From: an uncultured Eubacteriales bacterium
Lineage (GTDB): Bacteria; Bacillota; Clostridia; Oscillospirales; Acutalibacteraceae
Length of the DNA stretch: 21,828 nucleotides
Assembly (NCBI GenBank): GCA_900317215.1
Contig: ONFW01000191.1
Coordinates: 1 to 21,828, forward strand
Direction: 5' to 3'
The notes under the pieces were generated by a model. The model did not search any database and was not told the origin of the DNA. It was given only the letters and a program-made list of their open reading frames with translations. Of the stretch, positions 1-8,256 are shown piece after piece. Each line of letters opens with the position of its first letter. Within the stretch, counting starts at the first letter, position 1. The position numbers were made by a program, and so were the translations under genes.

Positions 1-204
1 AAGGGCAAAAGGGCTGTGTGCTATCCCGGATTTGAGGGCGAGCTCAAGGGCTGTGTTCCTGCTGAAAATAAGGTCTGCCGTGACGGAAATATCATTACCG
101 CAGCAGGTATGGGAGTGTCTCTTGATTTTGCTCTCGAGCTTCTCGGCGCTGTAAAAGGCGCGGAGGCTGCAGAAAAGGTAAGGACTTCTCTACAATGCAG
201 ATAA
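1..204 (+). CDS. DJ-1/PfpI (ThiJ) family protein, C-terminal part
   Basis: The reading frame is open from base 1, so this is the last 67 codons of a gene that begins before the window. The visible part has the C-terminal signature of the DJ-1/PfpI/YajL family: a CYPGFE stretch, a conserved short RDGNIITAAG segment and the following FALELLG helix. Family members are small cytoplasmic proteins of about 180-190 residues, annotated as protein deglycase, chaperone or 'ThiJ'. The nucleophilic cysteine that would show activity lies upstream and cannot be checked. The stop codon overlaps the next gene by 10 bases, so the two are probably translated from one mRNA. The family assignment is good; the exact substrate is unknown. 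Confidence 0.8.
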   Translation, partial: KGKRAVCYPGFEGELKGCVPAENKVCRDGNIITAAGMGVSLDFALELLGAVKGAEAAEKVRTSLQCR

Positions 205-791
205 GAAATATCAGAGATGAAAAGAAAAGACTGAGGGAGCATTTCAAGTCTCTTAGAAAAGAGTATTCAGAGGATGAAAAAAAACAGCTTGATATCAGCA
301 TATTGAATAGGATCACGGGGCTGTATCAGTACCGTGATGCACAGACCCTGCTCACCTATGTTTCAAAGGATATGGAGACTGATACTCTCATGCTGATAGA
401 GAGAGCTTGGAACGATAATAAACGGGTCGCTGTTCCGAAATGTATTGACGGAACAAGATTGATGTCGTTTTATTATATTACCGAGCTGAGCCAGCTTGAA
501 AAAAGCAGCTTTGGCGTTCTTGAACCCAAAACGGATATTTGTGAGCTTATGAGCAGGGAACCGCAAAACAGTCTGTGTGTAGTTCCGGGAATGGCTTTTG
601 ACTGCGACGGCTACAGGCTGGGCTACGGAAAGGGCTACTATGACAGGTTTCTTTCGGGATATCACGGAGTTACCGCAGGTATCTGCTACAGTGACTGTAT
701 CAGGTGGAAGCTGCCCAGAGGCAGATTTGACCGCCCTGTTGATATACTTGTTACAGATAAGTTTTTCAGAAAAATCAAAACCAAATCCTGA
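195..791 (+). CDS. 5-formyltetrahydrofolate cyclo-ligase
   Basis: This 198-residue protein has the length and motifs of 5-formyltetrahydrofolate cyclo-ligase (5-FCL, MTHFS/YgfA). The enzyme uses ATP to turn 5-formyl-THF into 5,10-methenyl-THF, returning stored folate to the one-carbon pool in the cytoplasm. The basic N-terminal helix (about residues 8-22) fits the nucleotide-binding start of the family. The strongest evidence is the C-terminal signature at residues 129-152, from VVPGMAFD through GYGKGYYDRF, which forms the ATP and folate site. The ATG overlaps the end of the DJ-1 gene by 10 bases, and the upstream Shine-Dalgarno match is weak, so translational coupling is likely. Its stop codon shares a base with a possible ATG of the next gene (TGATG). 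Confidence 0.93.
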   Translation: MQIRNIRDEKKRLREHFKSLRKEYSEDEKKQLDISILNRITGLYQYRDAQTLLTYVSKDMETDTLMLIERAWNDNKRVAVPKCIDGTRLMSFYYITELSQLEKSSFGVLEPKTDICELMSREPQNSLCVVPGMAFDCDGYRLGYGKGYYDRFLSGYHGVTAGICYSDCIRWKLPRGRFDRPVDILVTDKFFRKIKTKS

Positions 792-798
792 TGAAAAA

Positions 799-805
799 AG
801 GAGGT
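799..805 (+). promoter_or_regulatory. Ribosome binding site that fixes the mltG start
   Basis: AGGAGGT lies 9 bases upstream of the ATG at 815. It falls inside the frame that would be read from the alternative ATG at 791, so it supports the shorter protein. Confidence 0.75.
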
Positions 806-814
806 CTTTCTCTG

Positions 815-2245
815 ATGAGTGATGAGCTTGAAAGAAAAAGACAGGAAAGGATAGCCAACTTTAAGCTTGACCTTGACTTTGACAGTGGTGACGCAGATCC
901 GGCAGAGACTGACGCCGGAGCGGCGGGTTCTGTTACGGAAAACGAGAGAACTTTTGCTGCGGAGAACAGCAGTGAGGAAGGACTGACGGAGACAGACAGC
1001 AGCGAGCTTAAAAGCTATAGCAGCATGCCTGTCTCGGGCATGGCGACAGTTGACAAGAAAAGCCTGAAAAGGGCAAAGAAAACTGACAGAAAGCGCCGGA
1101 GGAAAAAGGCAAAAAAGAACCGCACCGTATTCAGGATAGTATGGATAGCTATGGTGGTATTCATTTCCGTGATGATAGGCGAGTTTATTATGGTCGGTGT
1201 CAATGATATGCTGGGAGTCGGCAGAGAGCAGGAGGGTAAGGTGACGATAACCATTCCTGAAAATGCAGACTTGAATACTATAACCGATATCCTTTACGAC
1301 AGCAACGTAATAAATGAAAAATGGATCTTCAAGCTTTATGCTACCATGACAAAGGCGACGTCCGGCTTTACGCAGGGTACCTTTGAAATAGAAAAAAATA
1401 AGGATTATCAGGCGCTGATAAACTACATGCAGTCCGATATGAACAGAACTGACGTTGTCACGATCAGATTCACCGAGGGTATGTCGCTTAAGCAGTATGC
1501 AAAGCTCCTCAATGACGCAAAGGTCTGCAAGGCTGACGAATTCCTTGCTGCCTGCAATTCCGACAGATATGATGAGTATGAGTTCATCAAGAACATTCCA
1601 AATGCCGATAAGCGTGAAATAAAGCTCGAGGGCTATCTGTTCCCTGATACATATGATTTCTATGTGGGTGAAAAGGTCGATTCGGTTATCGAAAAATTCC
1701 TCTCCAACTACAGAAGAAAGATCTACGGAACAAAATCGAGAGTTGCAGGCTACGATAAGAAGATGACGGTGGCCGAAAGAGCAGAGACTATAGGCATGAG
1801 CATGGAGGATGTGCTCACCCTTGCGTCACTCATACAGGCTGAGGCTGCAAATAAGGACGATATGTACATGATCTCCGCAATACTCCATAACCGACTTGCT
1901 ACAATACCCAACGATGGTGTCAACGCAAACGGCGAGAGCGGTCTTGCCTATCTGCAGCTCGACTCGACTAAGTATTATCCCTATGCGTCGCTTCAGGATA
2001 TACCTCTTGATATCAGATCTACCTTCAAGAGCAAATACAATACCTACGATATCGAGGGTCTGCCGCCGGGACCGATCAACAATCCTGGTCTTGAAGCTAT
2101 CGAAGCGGCTCTCACCGTGGGCAAGACTGATAATTATTATTTCTGCCATAAGTCCGCTACAGATACAGAGCCCGCTGTGGCTTATTATGCAAAGACTATG
2201 GAGGAGCATATTGAGAACCTCAAAAAGGCTGGTCTAAAGCCCTGA
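815..2245 (+). CDS. mltG: MltG-type endolytic murein transglycosylase (YceG-like)
   Basis: This is a 476-residue membrane enzyme that cuts growing glycan strands in peptidoglycan and thereby sets their ends. Residues 1-100 are cytoplasmic: an acidic, Ser/Glu-rich stretch, then a very basic Lys/Arg cluster (about 82-103). One membrane segment follows at about 104-127, then a LysM-like part (about 143-170) and the YceG catalytic domain. The conserved glutamate sits in ASLIQAE (Glu343), and the family hallmarks EGYLFPDTY (272-280) and GLPPGPINNPG (415-425) are present. The start at 815 is preferred because AGGAGGT at 799-805 lies 9 bases before it; an in-frame ATG at 791 lies inside the previous stop and has no site of its own. 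It is the last gene of its transcription unit, before the hairpin at 2256-2289. The cytoplasmic tail is longer than in many relatives. Confidence 0.92.
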   Translation: MSDELERKRQERIANFKLDLDFDSGDADPAETDAGAAGSVTENERTFAAENSSEEGLTETDSSELKSYSSMPVSGMATVDKKSLKRAKKTDRKRRRKKAKKNRTVFRIVWIAMVVFISVMIGEFIMVGVNDMLGVGREQEGKVTITIPENADLNTITDILYDSNVINEKWIFKLYATMTKATSGFTQGTFEIEKNKDYQALINYMQSDMNRTDVVTIRFTEGMSLKQYAKLLNDAKVCKADEFLAACNSDRYDEYEFIKNIPNADKREIKLEGYLFPDTYDFYVGEKVDSVIEKFLSNYRRKIYGTKSRVAGYDKKMTVAERAETIGMSMEDVLTLASLIQAEAANKDDMYMISAILHNRLATIPNDGVNANGESGLAYLQLDSTKYYPYASLQDIPLDIRSTFKSKYNTYDIEGLPPGPINNPGLEAIEAALTVGKTDNYYFCHKSATDTEPAVAYYAKTMEEHIENLKKAGLKP

Positions 2246-2255
2246 TAAATAATCA

Positions 2256-2292
2256 AAGGACTGCTGTGCTGTTTGGCGCAGCAGTCTTTATC
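2256..2292 (+). terminator. Rho-independent terminator after mltG
   Basis: A 14-bp stem (2256-2269 paired with 2276-2289, with two G-U pairs) closes a 6-base loop and is followed by a short T-rich stretch. It begins 11 bases after the mltG stop and separates this unit from the GGDEF gene. Confidence 0.75.
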
Positions 2293-2368
2293 TATCATTA
2301 AAAATGTTTTAGTTTTTTACCTGTTCAAAATTAGTACAAATAAAATTAACAATTTACTAATTTATTAC

Positions 2369-2397
2369 TTGTTAACAGCTATGTTAAAATGTATATG
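2369..2397 (+). promoter_or_regulatory. Possible promoter of the GGDEF gene
   Basis: The 205-base gap between mltG and the GGDEF gene is AT-rich beyond the terminator. A TTGTTA (2369-2374) stands 17 bases before TATATG (2392-2397); TAAAAT at 2385-2390 is an alternative -10. Neither pair is close to consensus, so only the general location is supported. Confidence 0.35.
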
Positions 2398-2450
2398 TGT
2401 ACTTATATCCATATCCTGATAGTTACTAACAGCAAGCGGGGGGCAGAAAT

Positions 2451-5400
2451 ATGGAATCCTATTCGCAGCTCTATACAAAAAAAATAGTGGATTCTATTAT
2501 CCACGGATTAGAGCACAGACACAGCAGCATACTTTTTGTAAAGCACTATAATACCCTCAACGTGCCGATAGATGACATAGAAGAGGCAGTGAAAAAAAGT
2601 GAAAGCAATATAGAGCTGCTGTATCATGAGTATTCTGCTGCCAGAATGCAGGAGGCGTATGAGCCTTTTTTGGGCTGGATAAAGCAGATGTATTATAAAT
2701 ACTATTCTTCCGTGCCTGTGGAGGAATTTCTTGAAAATGCAGATGTATATTATCTTGCCCGTTCAGCCCTGTCCTCATACATCCTCACGGGAAAATGCAC
2801 GAGAACAGAGGATATCATTGTTGTTGAGACTGAATATGAATTAAAGCGGTTTGCGGATTCCCTCGCAAATCTTGTGTCGTATATATCGAAGGATCATACG
2901 CTGTTCCTTGTGCTGAACAGGCTGCACCTTGCAGAAAACTCAACGCTTACCTTCCTGTATAAATTCATATCCAAGAACATAGACAATACCTCTCTGCTCG
3001 CAAACTATAACGAGGCATATGTGGTGCCGAGCTATACACAGAACAGCTGGGCAAGGCTCGTGCGTAAGATCGAAGATCTCAACTATATGCTTGACTGGAA
3101 TGTTCAGGATATACAGACCGATGTTAACATTGCGGAGAGCTTTGAACCGGTAGTTGCGGATTTTCCGAATTACCTGATGATGATAAACAATATGATTCAG
3201 ACTGTTGCAATAAAGCAGTCGATGTATTATCTTAAAATACTGTATAACAAAATAACCACTGAGAAGGTCAGTATCAGCGCAAAGAACAGAGCAAAATTCT
3301 TCACGCTGTATGCAATGGCGTCCCTGTATGACAGGAACATCACCAATGCGCTTATAATGTGCGAAAAGCTGAAAAACATCAATACGCGACACCCCAACCT
3401 GAAATATTCCTTCAAATATTACTATCTTCTGGCTCTGTGCGAAAGCTATGAGGGACAGCGCAGCCTTGCACAGAAGAACGGCGACAAATGCGTCAGGATA
3501 GCACAGAAAATGAACTCGGAAAAATATATGTTCCGTGCGAGGCTTCTGTATTATATCTATTCTCTCGACAGCTGGAACAATACCTATCGCTGGGACAGAA
3601 GGTTTGAGGAGGAGGGAATAGATGAATTTATCGAAAAGGCGCTTGAATACAAGGCTTATAACCACCTTGCCCATATTCTGTTTTTCGGCTGCGGAAATGA
3701 AAAGGAGAACTATGTAAACGACAGTCAGACCCTTGAGGATACAAAATATTTCAAAAAGGCTATGGAAATAGCTCACATGCTCAAAAATGAGCGGCTGATA
3801 ATAGCTGCGTGGAGAAAGAACGTATTCATGGCTCAGGGCTACGGCTGCTTCGGCTTTGTGGATTATTACTATAAAAAATGCCTTGAGATAATTGAAAAGC
3901 AGAACGACCCCGTTGCCGAGGCAAGTATTTACAACGGACTGGGGTTCAACCGTATCGTCAGTGAGCAGTTCAATCAGGCAAATGATTATTTCAACAAGGC
4001 GCTCACGATCTTCTTTGAGAAAAAAAAGTATTATTATGTGGCTGAAACTCTTTATAATATGGCTACAAATGCGATACTTGCGGATGAATATGAAACGGCA
4101 TACAATCACCTTGTTTCATGCACAAAGCTTTTGCGCTCTATAAAAAAGCACCGCATGAATATCTGCAATATGTCAAAGATATACGGTATGCTTGCGTACT
4201 GCAGCTATAAGATGGGGATAGATTATAATGCCCATTTTTATCTTAACAAGATGGAGCGGGTGCTGCACCATATCCTGAAGCCCGACGGAGAGCCGAATTA
4301 TTTCCTTTGGGACGATGATCTTTTCTTCTATTATTTTGACTGCGGTCTGCTCGAAAAGTCCGAGAATATAGAAAAGGCGCAGGAATACTTTGACAAGGCA
4401 AAATTTCACATGCTTCGTTCGGACGGGCTGTTGTTTTTTGTCTACACGATGTTTGCGCTTGAGCAGGCAGAGCTATTTGAAAAACAGAACGAGCCGGAAA
4501 AGGCGAGGGGGATCCTTGAGGAGTGTATGGATTTCTGCTCGGCAAAGCGATATCAGCATAAGGAGGAGACTGTCTTTGCAAAGCTGCATAAAAAGTCTCT
4601 GATATCGAAGCGGATCGCCCTGCCTCTGACTGATATAAACAAATATCAGCTTGAGGAGCTTGCCCAGCTCGGAGAAATGGAAATGATGCTCGCTGATAAG
4701 ACAAAGGGTATTGATTTTCTTGTTGCCTGGCAGGAACTGATAAACAAAGAAAACTACACTGCCGAGGACGTTATAGAAAACTCTATGGCGACAATGCAGA
4801 ACAACTATAATCTTGACAGTATACTCTATGTAGAGATAGTCAACAGGAAGCCTGTGGTGAGGTATATCTGCGGAGATATTGAGATCAGCGATGAAAAGCT
4901 CGATGAAATAACCGGCTATCTCACAAGGCATAAAAAGGAATTTGTGGCTTCAAGATATGACCGTGAGTTCTATGAGCTGCCGACGATCGTTTCTGCCTTC
5001 GGAGTGAACAGCATCGTTTCCTTCGGCTGCGTTCCGCTTTCTGTGGACGATGAGCTTACGGGCTATATGATAGCTGCGATCGAGCTTCATGACAACATGA
5101 CAAACAACATCATCTTCCTTGACAGGAATGATATAACTATATTCAAATTTGCCCTCAGACAGCTGACAGATACTCTTTACCGTCTAAAGGCGAGAGATGA
5201 GATAAGGGCGATGAACAAAAAGCTGCAGCAAAGCGCTGTTACCGATCTGCTGACGGGACTTCTCAACCGTCAGGGATTTGCAAAGCATGTAGGAGATTAT
5301 GAGCATCTTGTCAAGACGGGCAAAAAGGAGGATACATGTGCAGTCATTCTGTATATGGATCTTGATAATTTCAAGTTCTGCAATGATACCTTCGGCCATG

Positions 5401-5792
5401 CTGTGGGAGATGTTATACTGAAGGCTTTTTCGAGATTGTTTGAGCGGGTATGCGGCGATAAGGGCTATGTAGTTCGCTATGGCGGCGATGAGTTCCTTAT
5501 GGTCATGCCGGGATCCACTCTTGATGACGGAATTGAGAGTGCGAAGATGATCTACAGAGAGCTTGAAAAGGAAAATAACTTTATTGAGCAGATAGAGAGG
5601 GCGGTACACAGCAGTGTGGATATTTCCGCCGAGCACAGGGTATCATGCTCTATAGGTATCGCTTCAATGCCGGTATATGACAGGGATTCGGTAGATGCTG
5701 CACTGAAGCACGCCGACAGCAAGCTCTATGCCGTCAAGAAGAGTGAGAAGTCAAACTACAGCGTATGGCGGGATGAGATAGACGGGATATAA
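2451..5792 (+). CDS. Large cytoplasmic GGDEF protein: STAND-like / TPR-like / GAF-like / GGDEF
   Basis: This 1113-residue protein has no signal peptide or membrane segment. The C-terminal domain (about 925-1100) is a diguanylate cyclase domain, which makes c-di-GMP from two GTP. It has the DLLTGLLNRQGF start, the metal-binding YMDLDNFKFCNDTFGH stretch, an intact GGDEF at 1011-1015 and a CSIGIA strand. The inhibitory RxxD site is missing: the position before YVVRYGGDEF reads GDKG. About 745-905 looks GAF-like. About 280-700 is helical with TPR-like repeats, for example NGLGFNRIVSEQFNQANDYF. Residues 20-220 resemble a STAND NTPase, including a Walker-B-like LFLVLNRLHLAE (151-162), but without a P-loop. 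The ATG follows GGGGGG by 7 bases. The gene stands alone between two terminators. GGDEF is certain; the STAND reading is inference. Confidence 0.9.
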   Translation: MESYSQLYTKKIVDSIIHGLEHRHSSILFVKHYNTLNVPIDDIEEAVKKSESNIELLYHEYSAARMQEAYEPFLGWIKQMYYKYYSSVPVEEFLENADVYYLARSALSSYILTGKCTRTEDIIVVETEYELKRFADSLANLVSYISKDHTLFLVLNRLHLAENSTLTFLYKFISKNIDNTSLLANYNEAYVVPSYTQNSWARLVRKIEDLNYMLDWNVQDIQTDVNIAESFEPVVADFPNYLMMINNMIQTVAIKQSMYYLKILYNKITTEKVSISAKNRAKFFTLYAMASLYDRNITNALIMCEKLKNINTRHPNLKYSFKYYYLLALCESYEGQRSLAQKNGDKCVRIAQKMNSEKYMFRARLLYYIYSLDSWNNTYRWDRRFEEEGIDEFIEKALEYKAYNHLAHILFFGCGNEKENYVNDSQTLEDTKYFKKAMEIAHMLKNERLIIAAWRKNVFMAQGYGCFGFVDYYYKKCLEIIEKQNDPVAEASIYNGLGFNRIVSEQFNQANDYFNKALTIFFEKKKYYYVAETLYNMATNAILADEYETAYNHLVSCTKLLRSIKKHRMNICNMSKIYGMLAYCSYKMGIDYNAHFYLNKMERVLHHILKPDGEPNYFLWDDDLFFYYFDCGLLEKSENIEKAQEYFDKAKFHMLRSDGLLFFVYTMFALEQAELFEKQNEPEKARGILEECMDFCSAKRYQHKEETVFAKLHKKSLISKRIALPLTDINKYQLEELAQLGEMEMMLADKTKGIDFLVAWQELINKENYTAEDVIENSMATMQNNYNLDSILYVEIVNRKPVVRYICGDIEISDEKLDEITGYLTRHKKEFVASRYDREFYELPTIVSAFGVNSIVSFGCVPLSVDDELTGYMIAAIELHDNMTNNIIFLDRNDITIFKFALRQLTDTLYRLKARDEIRAMNKKLQQSAVTDLLTGLLNRQGFAKHVGDYEHLVKTGKKEDTCAVILYMDLDNFKFCNDTFGHAVGDVILKAFSRLFERVCGDKGYVVRYGGDEFLMVMPGSTLDDGIESAKMIYRELEKENNFIEQIERAVHSSVDISAEHRVSCSIGIASMPVYDRDSVDAALKHADSKLYAVKKSEKSNYSVWRDEIDGI

Positions 5793-5805
5793 CAACAATA
5801 AAAAG

Positions 5806-5842
5806 AGCTGATGTATGAGGGGATACATCAGCTTTTTGTTTT
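5806..5842 (+). terminator. Rho-independent terminator after the GGDEF gene
   Basis: An 11-bp perfect stem (5806-5816 with 5823-5833) and a GAGGGG loop are followed by TTTTTGTTTT. It starts 13 bases after the stop codon. It is the textbook form and one of the clearest terminators in the window. Confidence 0.9.
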
Positions 5843-6054
5843 GCCGGAAATGTGCAGTAACTTGACGGTGAAAGTTTTCATGACAGACTGAGACTCTGAA
5901 GCTATACGCGGGTCTATAGCGTAAATGCGGCAGAAGTAAATTGAGCAGGAAAAATGAGCGGACCGCTTTTGCTGAATCTGCTGACAATATTTGGATAATG
6001 TGGATAATGCTATAATAATTCTAACAAATTTAATAAAAAGAAATAGAAAAAGAC
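5843..6054 (+). other. Non-coding gap before the glycogen operon
   Basis: This stretch of about 210 bases holds no convincing gene or known riboswitch that I can recognise. It contains a small palindrome (AGCGGACCGCT near 5958-5968), the DnaA-box-like 9-mers described separately, and an AT-rich run from about 6009 leading into the glgB promoter. Confidence 0.5.
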
Positions 6055-6070
6055 TTGAAATTTATCCAAA
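5990..6070. promoter_or_regulatory. DnaA-box-like 9-mers around the glgB promoter
   Basis: Two 9-mers stand in tandem: TTTGGATAA (5990-5998) and TGTGGATAA (5999-6007). The second is a perfect reverse complement of the DnaA box TTATCCACA; the first differs from it by one base. TTATCCAAA occurs in the opposite orientation at 6062-6070, inside the spacer of the glgB promoter. The arrangement is visible directly. Binding by DnaA or another regulator is inference. Confidence 0.4.
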
Positions 6071-6083
6071 ATTAAGCTATTAT
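6055..6083 (+). promoter_or_regulatory. Sigma-A promoter of the glycogen operon
   Basis: TTGAAA at 6055-6060 and TATTAT at 6078-6083 are separated by exactly 17 bases, each one or two bases from consensus. The glgB start codon lies 34 bases after the -10, with AAAGGAG at 6103-6109. Confidence 0.8.
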
Positions 6084-6117
6084 ATAAATAGTAGTATAGT
6101 ACAAAGGAGTGTTGTAT

Positions 6118-8193
6118 ATGCAGATTGGTCCCGAAAATGACGGCCGTACTGAGCTTGAATTGTTTCATAGCGGTGAGAATTATCACGCCTATAGATTTAT
6201 GGGCGCGCATAAGATGAACATAAACGGTACGGACGGACTGATGTTCAGAACGTGGGCGCCGAATGCAAAGTCGGTATCCGTAGTCGGAATGTTCAATAAT
6301 TGGGATTTCACAAGGAACTGGATGCACAGGATCTCTGATTGGGGAGTATGGGAAACCTTTATCCCCGATCTGACAGAATCGTACACCATGTATAAGTACA
6401 GCATAGAGACCTACGACGGCAGCCGAGTAATGAAGTCCGACCCCTACGCATATCATTACGAGACCCGACCGAATACAGCTTCTGTGTATGTTGATATAGA
6501 CGGTTACGAGTGGCACGATCAGGAGTGGCAGGACTATAAGAAAACCCATGAGTCCTACAGCAATCCGATGAATATCTATGAGATCCACGCAGGCTCATGG
6601 AGAAAGTATAAGGACGGAAATTACTTCTCATACGGCAAGCTTGCCGATGAGCTTATCCCCTATCTCCAGGAAATGGGATATACTCATGTTGAGCTGATGC
6701 CTGTAACCGAGTATCCCTTCGATGCCTCGTGGGGTTATCAGGTAACGGGCTATTATGCCGTGACCTCAAGATACGGCAGTCCTCATGATTTTATGAGCTT
6801 CGTAGACAGATGTCATCAGGCGGGTATTTCCGTAATAATAGACTGGGTACCTGCACATTTCCCGAGAGATGCTCATGGTCTTGCACGCTTTGACGGCACG
6901 CCCTGCTATGAATATGCGGATCCCCGCAAGGGTGAGCATAAGGACTGGGGTACGCTTGTGTTCGATTTCGGCAGAAATGAGGTTGTAAGCTTCCTTATTT
7001 CCAGCGCTATATTCTGGCTCGATTATTACCATGTTGACGGTATCAGAGTTGATGCTGTTGCTTCAATGCTGTACCTCGACTACAGCAGACACGACGGAGA
7101 ATGGGTGGCAAACAAGTTTGGCGGCAAGGAAAACCTTGAGGCAGTTGCTTTTCTGCAGAGACTTAACGAGGCGGCCTTCCGCTACTTCCCGACTGTACTC
7201 ATGATCGCGGAGGAAAGCACATCCTGGTCTATGGTATCACGTCCTACATATATGGGCGGTCTCGGCTTCAACTATAAGTGGAACATGGGCTGGATGAACG
7301 ATATGCTCCATTATTCGTCTCTTGATCCGCTCTACAGACCCTTTAATCACGATAACCTTACCTTCTCGTTCTTCTATGCATTCTCGGAGAACTTCATTCT
7401 TCCGATATCGCATGACGAGGTGGTTTACGGCAAGGCGTCCCTCATCAACAAGATGCCCGGCAACTACGATATGAAGTTTGCCGGAGAGAGAGTATTCCTT
7501 GCATATATGATGGCTCACCCCGGCAAGAAACTTACCTTCATGGGGACTGAATTCGGACAGTTCAAGGAGTGGGATTACTACTGCGAGCTTGACTGGATGC
7601 TGCTTGAATATCCCGCACATCAGAACATGAAGAGATTCGTGAGCACACTCAACCATTTCTATATAGACAACAGCCCGATGTGGGAGGTAGACTTCACATG
7701 GGAGGGCTTCAACTGGATATCCAACGATGACTATACCCAGAGCTGCATAAGCTTCCGCAGGATAGACAAGAAGGGCAATGAGATAATCATTGTCTGCAAC
7801 TTCCAGCCGGTTCTCAGAGAGAACTATCGCATCGGCGTACCCTATGCCGGCACATACAGCGAGGTCCTCAACACTGAGTGGTCTGAGTTCGGAGGCTGCG
7901 GAATTTCAAACGGCACAGCTATCGTATCCGACGATATCCCGATGCACGGACATGAGCAGTCTATTGAGCTGACTCTCCCGCCGCTTTCCGTAATGTACTT
8001 CAAGTGCGTGCGTAAAAAGCCGAAGAGAAAGCCCCGTAAGAAGGCGGAGCTTACCGACGGAGCAGAAGAGAAAAAGCCTGCAAGAAAGAGAGCTTCAAAA
8101 AAGGCTGAGGCAGCCGAGGGAGAAGCCGCAGCAGAGGCAAAGCCCAAAAGGACCAGAAAAAAAGCGGCAGAAAAGCCGGAAACAGAAGCATGA
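6118..8193 (+). CDS. glgB: 1,4-alpha-glucan (glycogen) branching enzyme with a basic C-terminal tail
   Basis: This 691-residue GH13 enzyme cuts alpha-1,4 glucan chains and rejoins them by alpha-1,6 bonds, making glycogen branches in the cytoplasm. A CBM48-like N-domain (about 35-125, with FRTWAPNAKSVSVVG) precedes the catalytic barrel (about 150-530). The catalytic residues are visible: Asp312 in GIRVDAVASM, Glu365 in MIAEEST and Asp433 in SHDEVVYGK. A beta domain ends near 632. Residues 633-691 are an unusual Lys/Arg/Ala/Pro tail not needed for the fold. The ATG at 6118 is chosen because AAAGGAG (6103-6109) lies 8 bases ahead; a GTG at 6109 would overlap that site. It is the first gene of the glycogen operon, 63 bases before glgC. 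Confidence 0.95.
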   Translation: MQIGPENDGRTELELFHSGENYHAYRFMGAHKMNINGTDGLMFRTWAPNAKSVSVVGMFNNWDFTRNWMHRISDWGVWETFIPDLTESYTMYKYSIETYDGSRVMKSDPYAYHYETRPNTASVYVDIDGYEWHDQEWQDYKKTHESYSNPMNIYEIHAGSWRKYKDGNYFSYGKLADELIPYLQEMGYTHVELMPVTEYPFDASWGYQVTGYYAVTSRYGSPHDFMSFVDRCHQAGISVIIDWVPAHFPRDAHGLARFDGTPCYEYADPRKGEHKDWGTLVFDFGRNEVVSFLISSAIFWLDYYHVDGIRVDAVASMLYLDYSRHDGEWVANKFGGKENLEAVAFLQRLNEAAFRYFPTVLMIAEESTSWSMVSRPTYMGGLGFNYKWNMGWMNDMLHYSSLDPLYRPFNHDNLTFSFFYAFSENFILPISHDEVVYGKASLINKMPGNYDMKFAGERVFLAYMMAHPGKKLTFMGTEFGQFKEWDYYCELDWMLLEYPAHQNMKRFVSTLNHFYIDNSPMWEVDFTWEGFNWISNDDYTQSCISFRRIDKKGNEIIIVCNFQPVLRENYRIGVPYAGTYSEVLNTEWSEFGGCGISNGTAIVSDDIPMHGHEQSIELTLPPLSVMYFKCVRKKPKRKPRKKAELTDGAEEKKPARKRASKKAEAAEGEAAAEAKPKRTRKKAAEKPETEA

Positions 8194-8214
8194 TGTTGCT
8201 GAAAGAATAAAACA

Positions 8215-8227
8215 GCGGTAGAACCGC
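8215..8227 (+). other. Small hairpin in the glgB-glgC gap
   Basis: GCGGT-AGA-ACCGC can form a 5-bp stem in the 63-base gap. No T-run follows, so it is not a terminator. It may protect or separate segments of the operon mRNA. Confidence 0.35.
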
Positions 8228-8256
8228 AGATAACATATTAAAGGGGGAAACCAACC

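Noticed and set aside
791..814. ATG at 791 as the mltG start
   Set aside because: The strong ribosome site lies downstream of it and serves the ATG at 815.
2940..4109. A 389-codon open frame on the minus strand inside the GGDEF gene
   Set aside because: It lies wholly antisense to a well-supported protein, has no family motif, and reads as a codon-bias shadow.
5990..6054. A replication origin, suggested by DnaA-box-like 9-mers beside an AT-rich run
   Set aside because: Only one perfect box is present, there is no dnaA, dnaN or gyr gene nearby, and the sites overlap a good promoter.
5843..6117. A riboswitch (for example c-di-GMP type) before glgB
   Set aside because: The promoter lies at 6055-6083, leaving a leader of only about 25-30 bases, too short for a known riboswitch.
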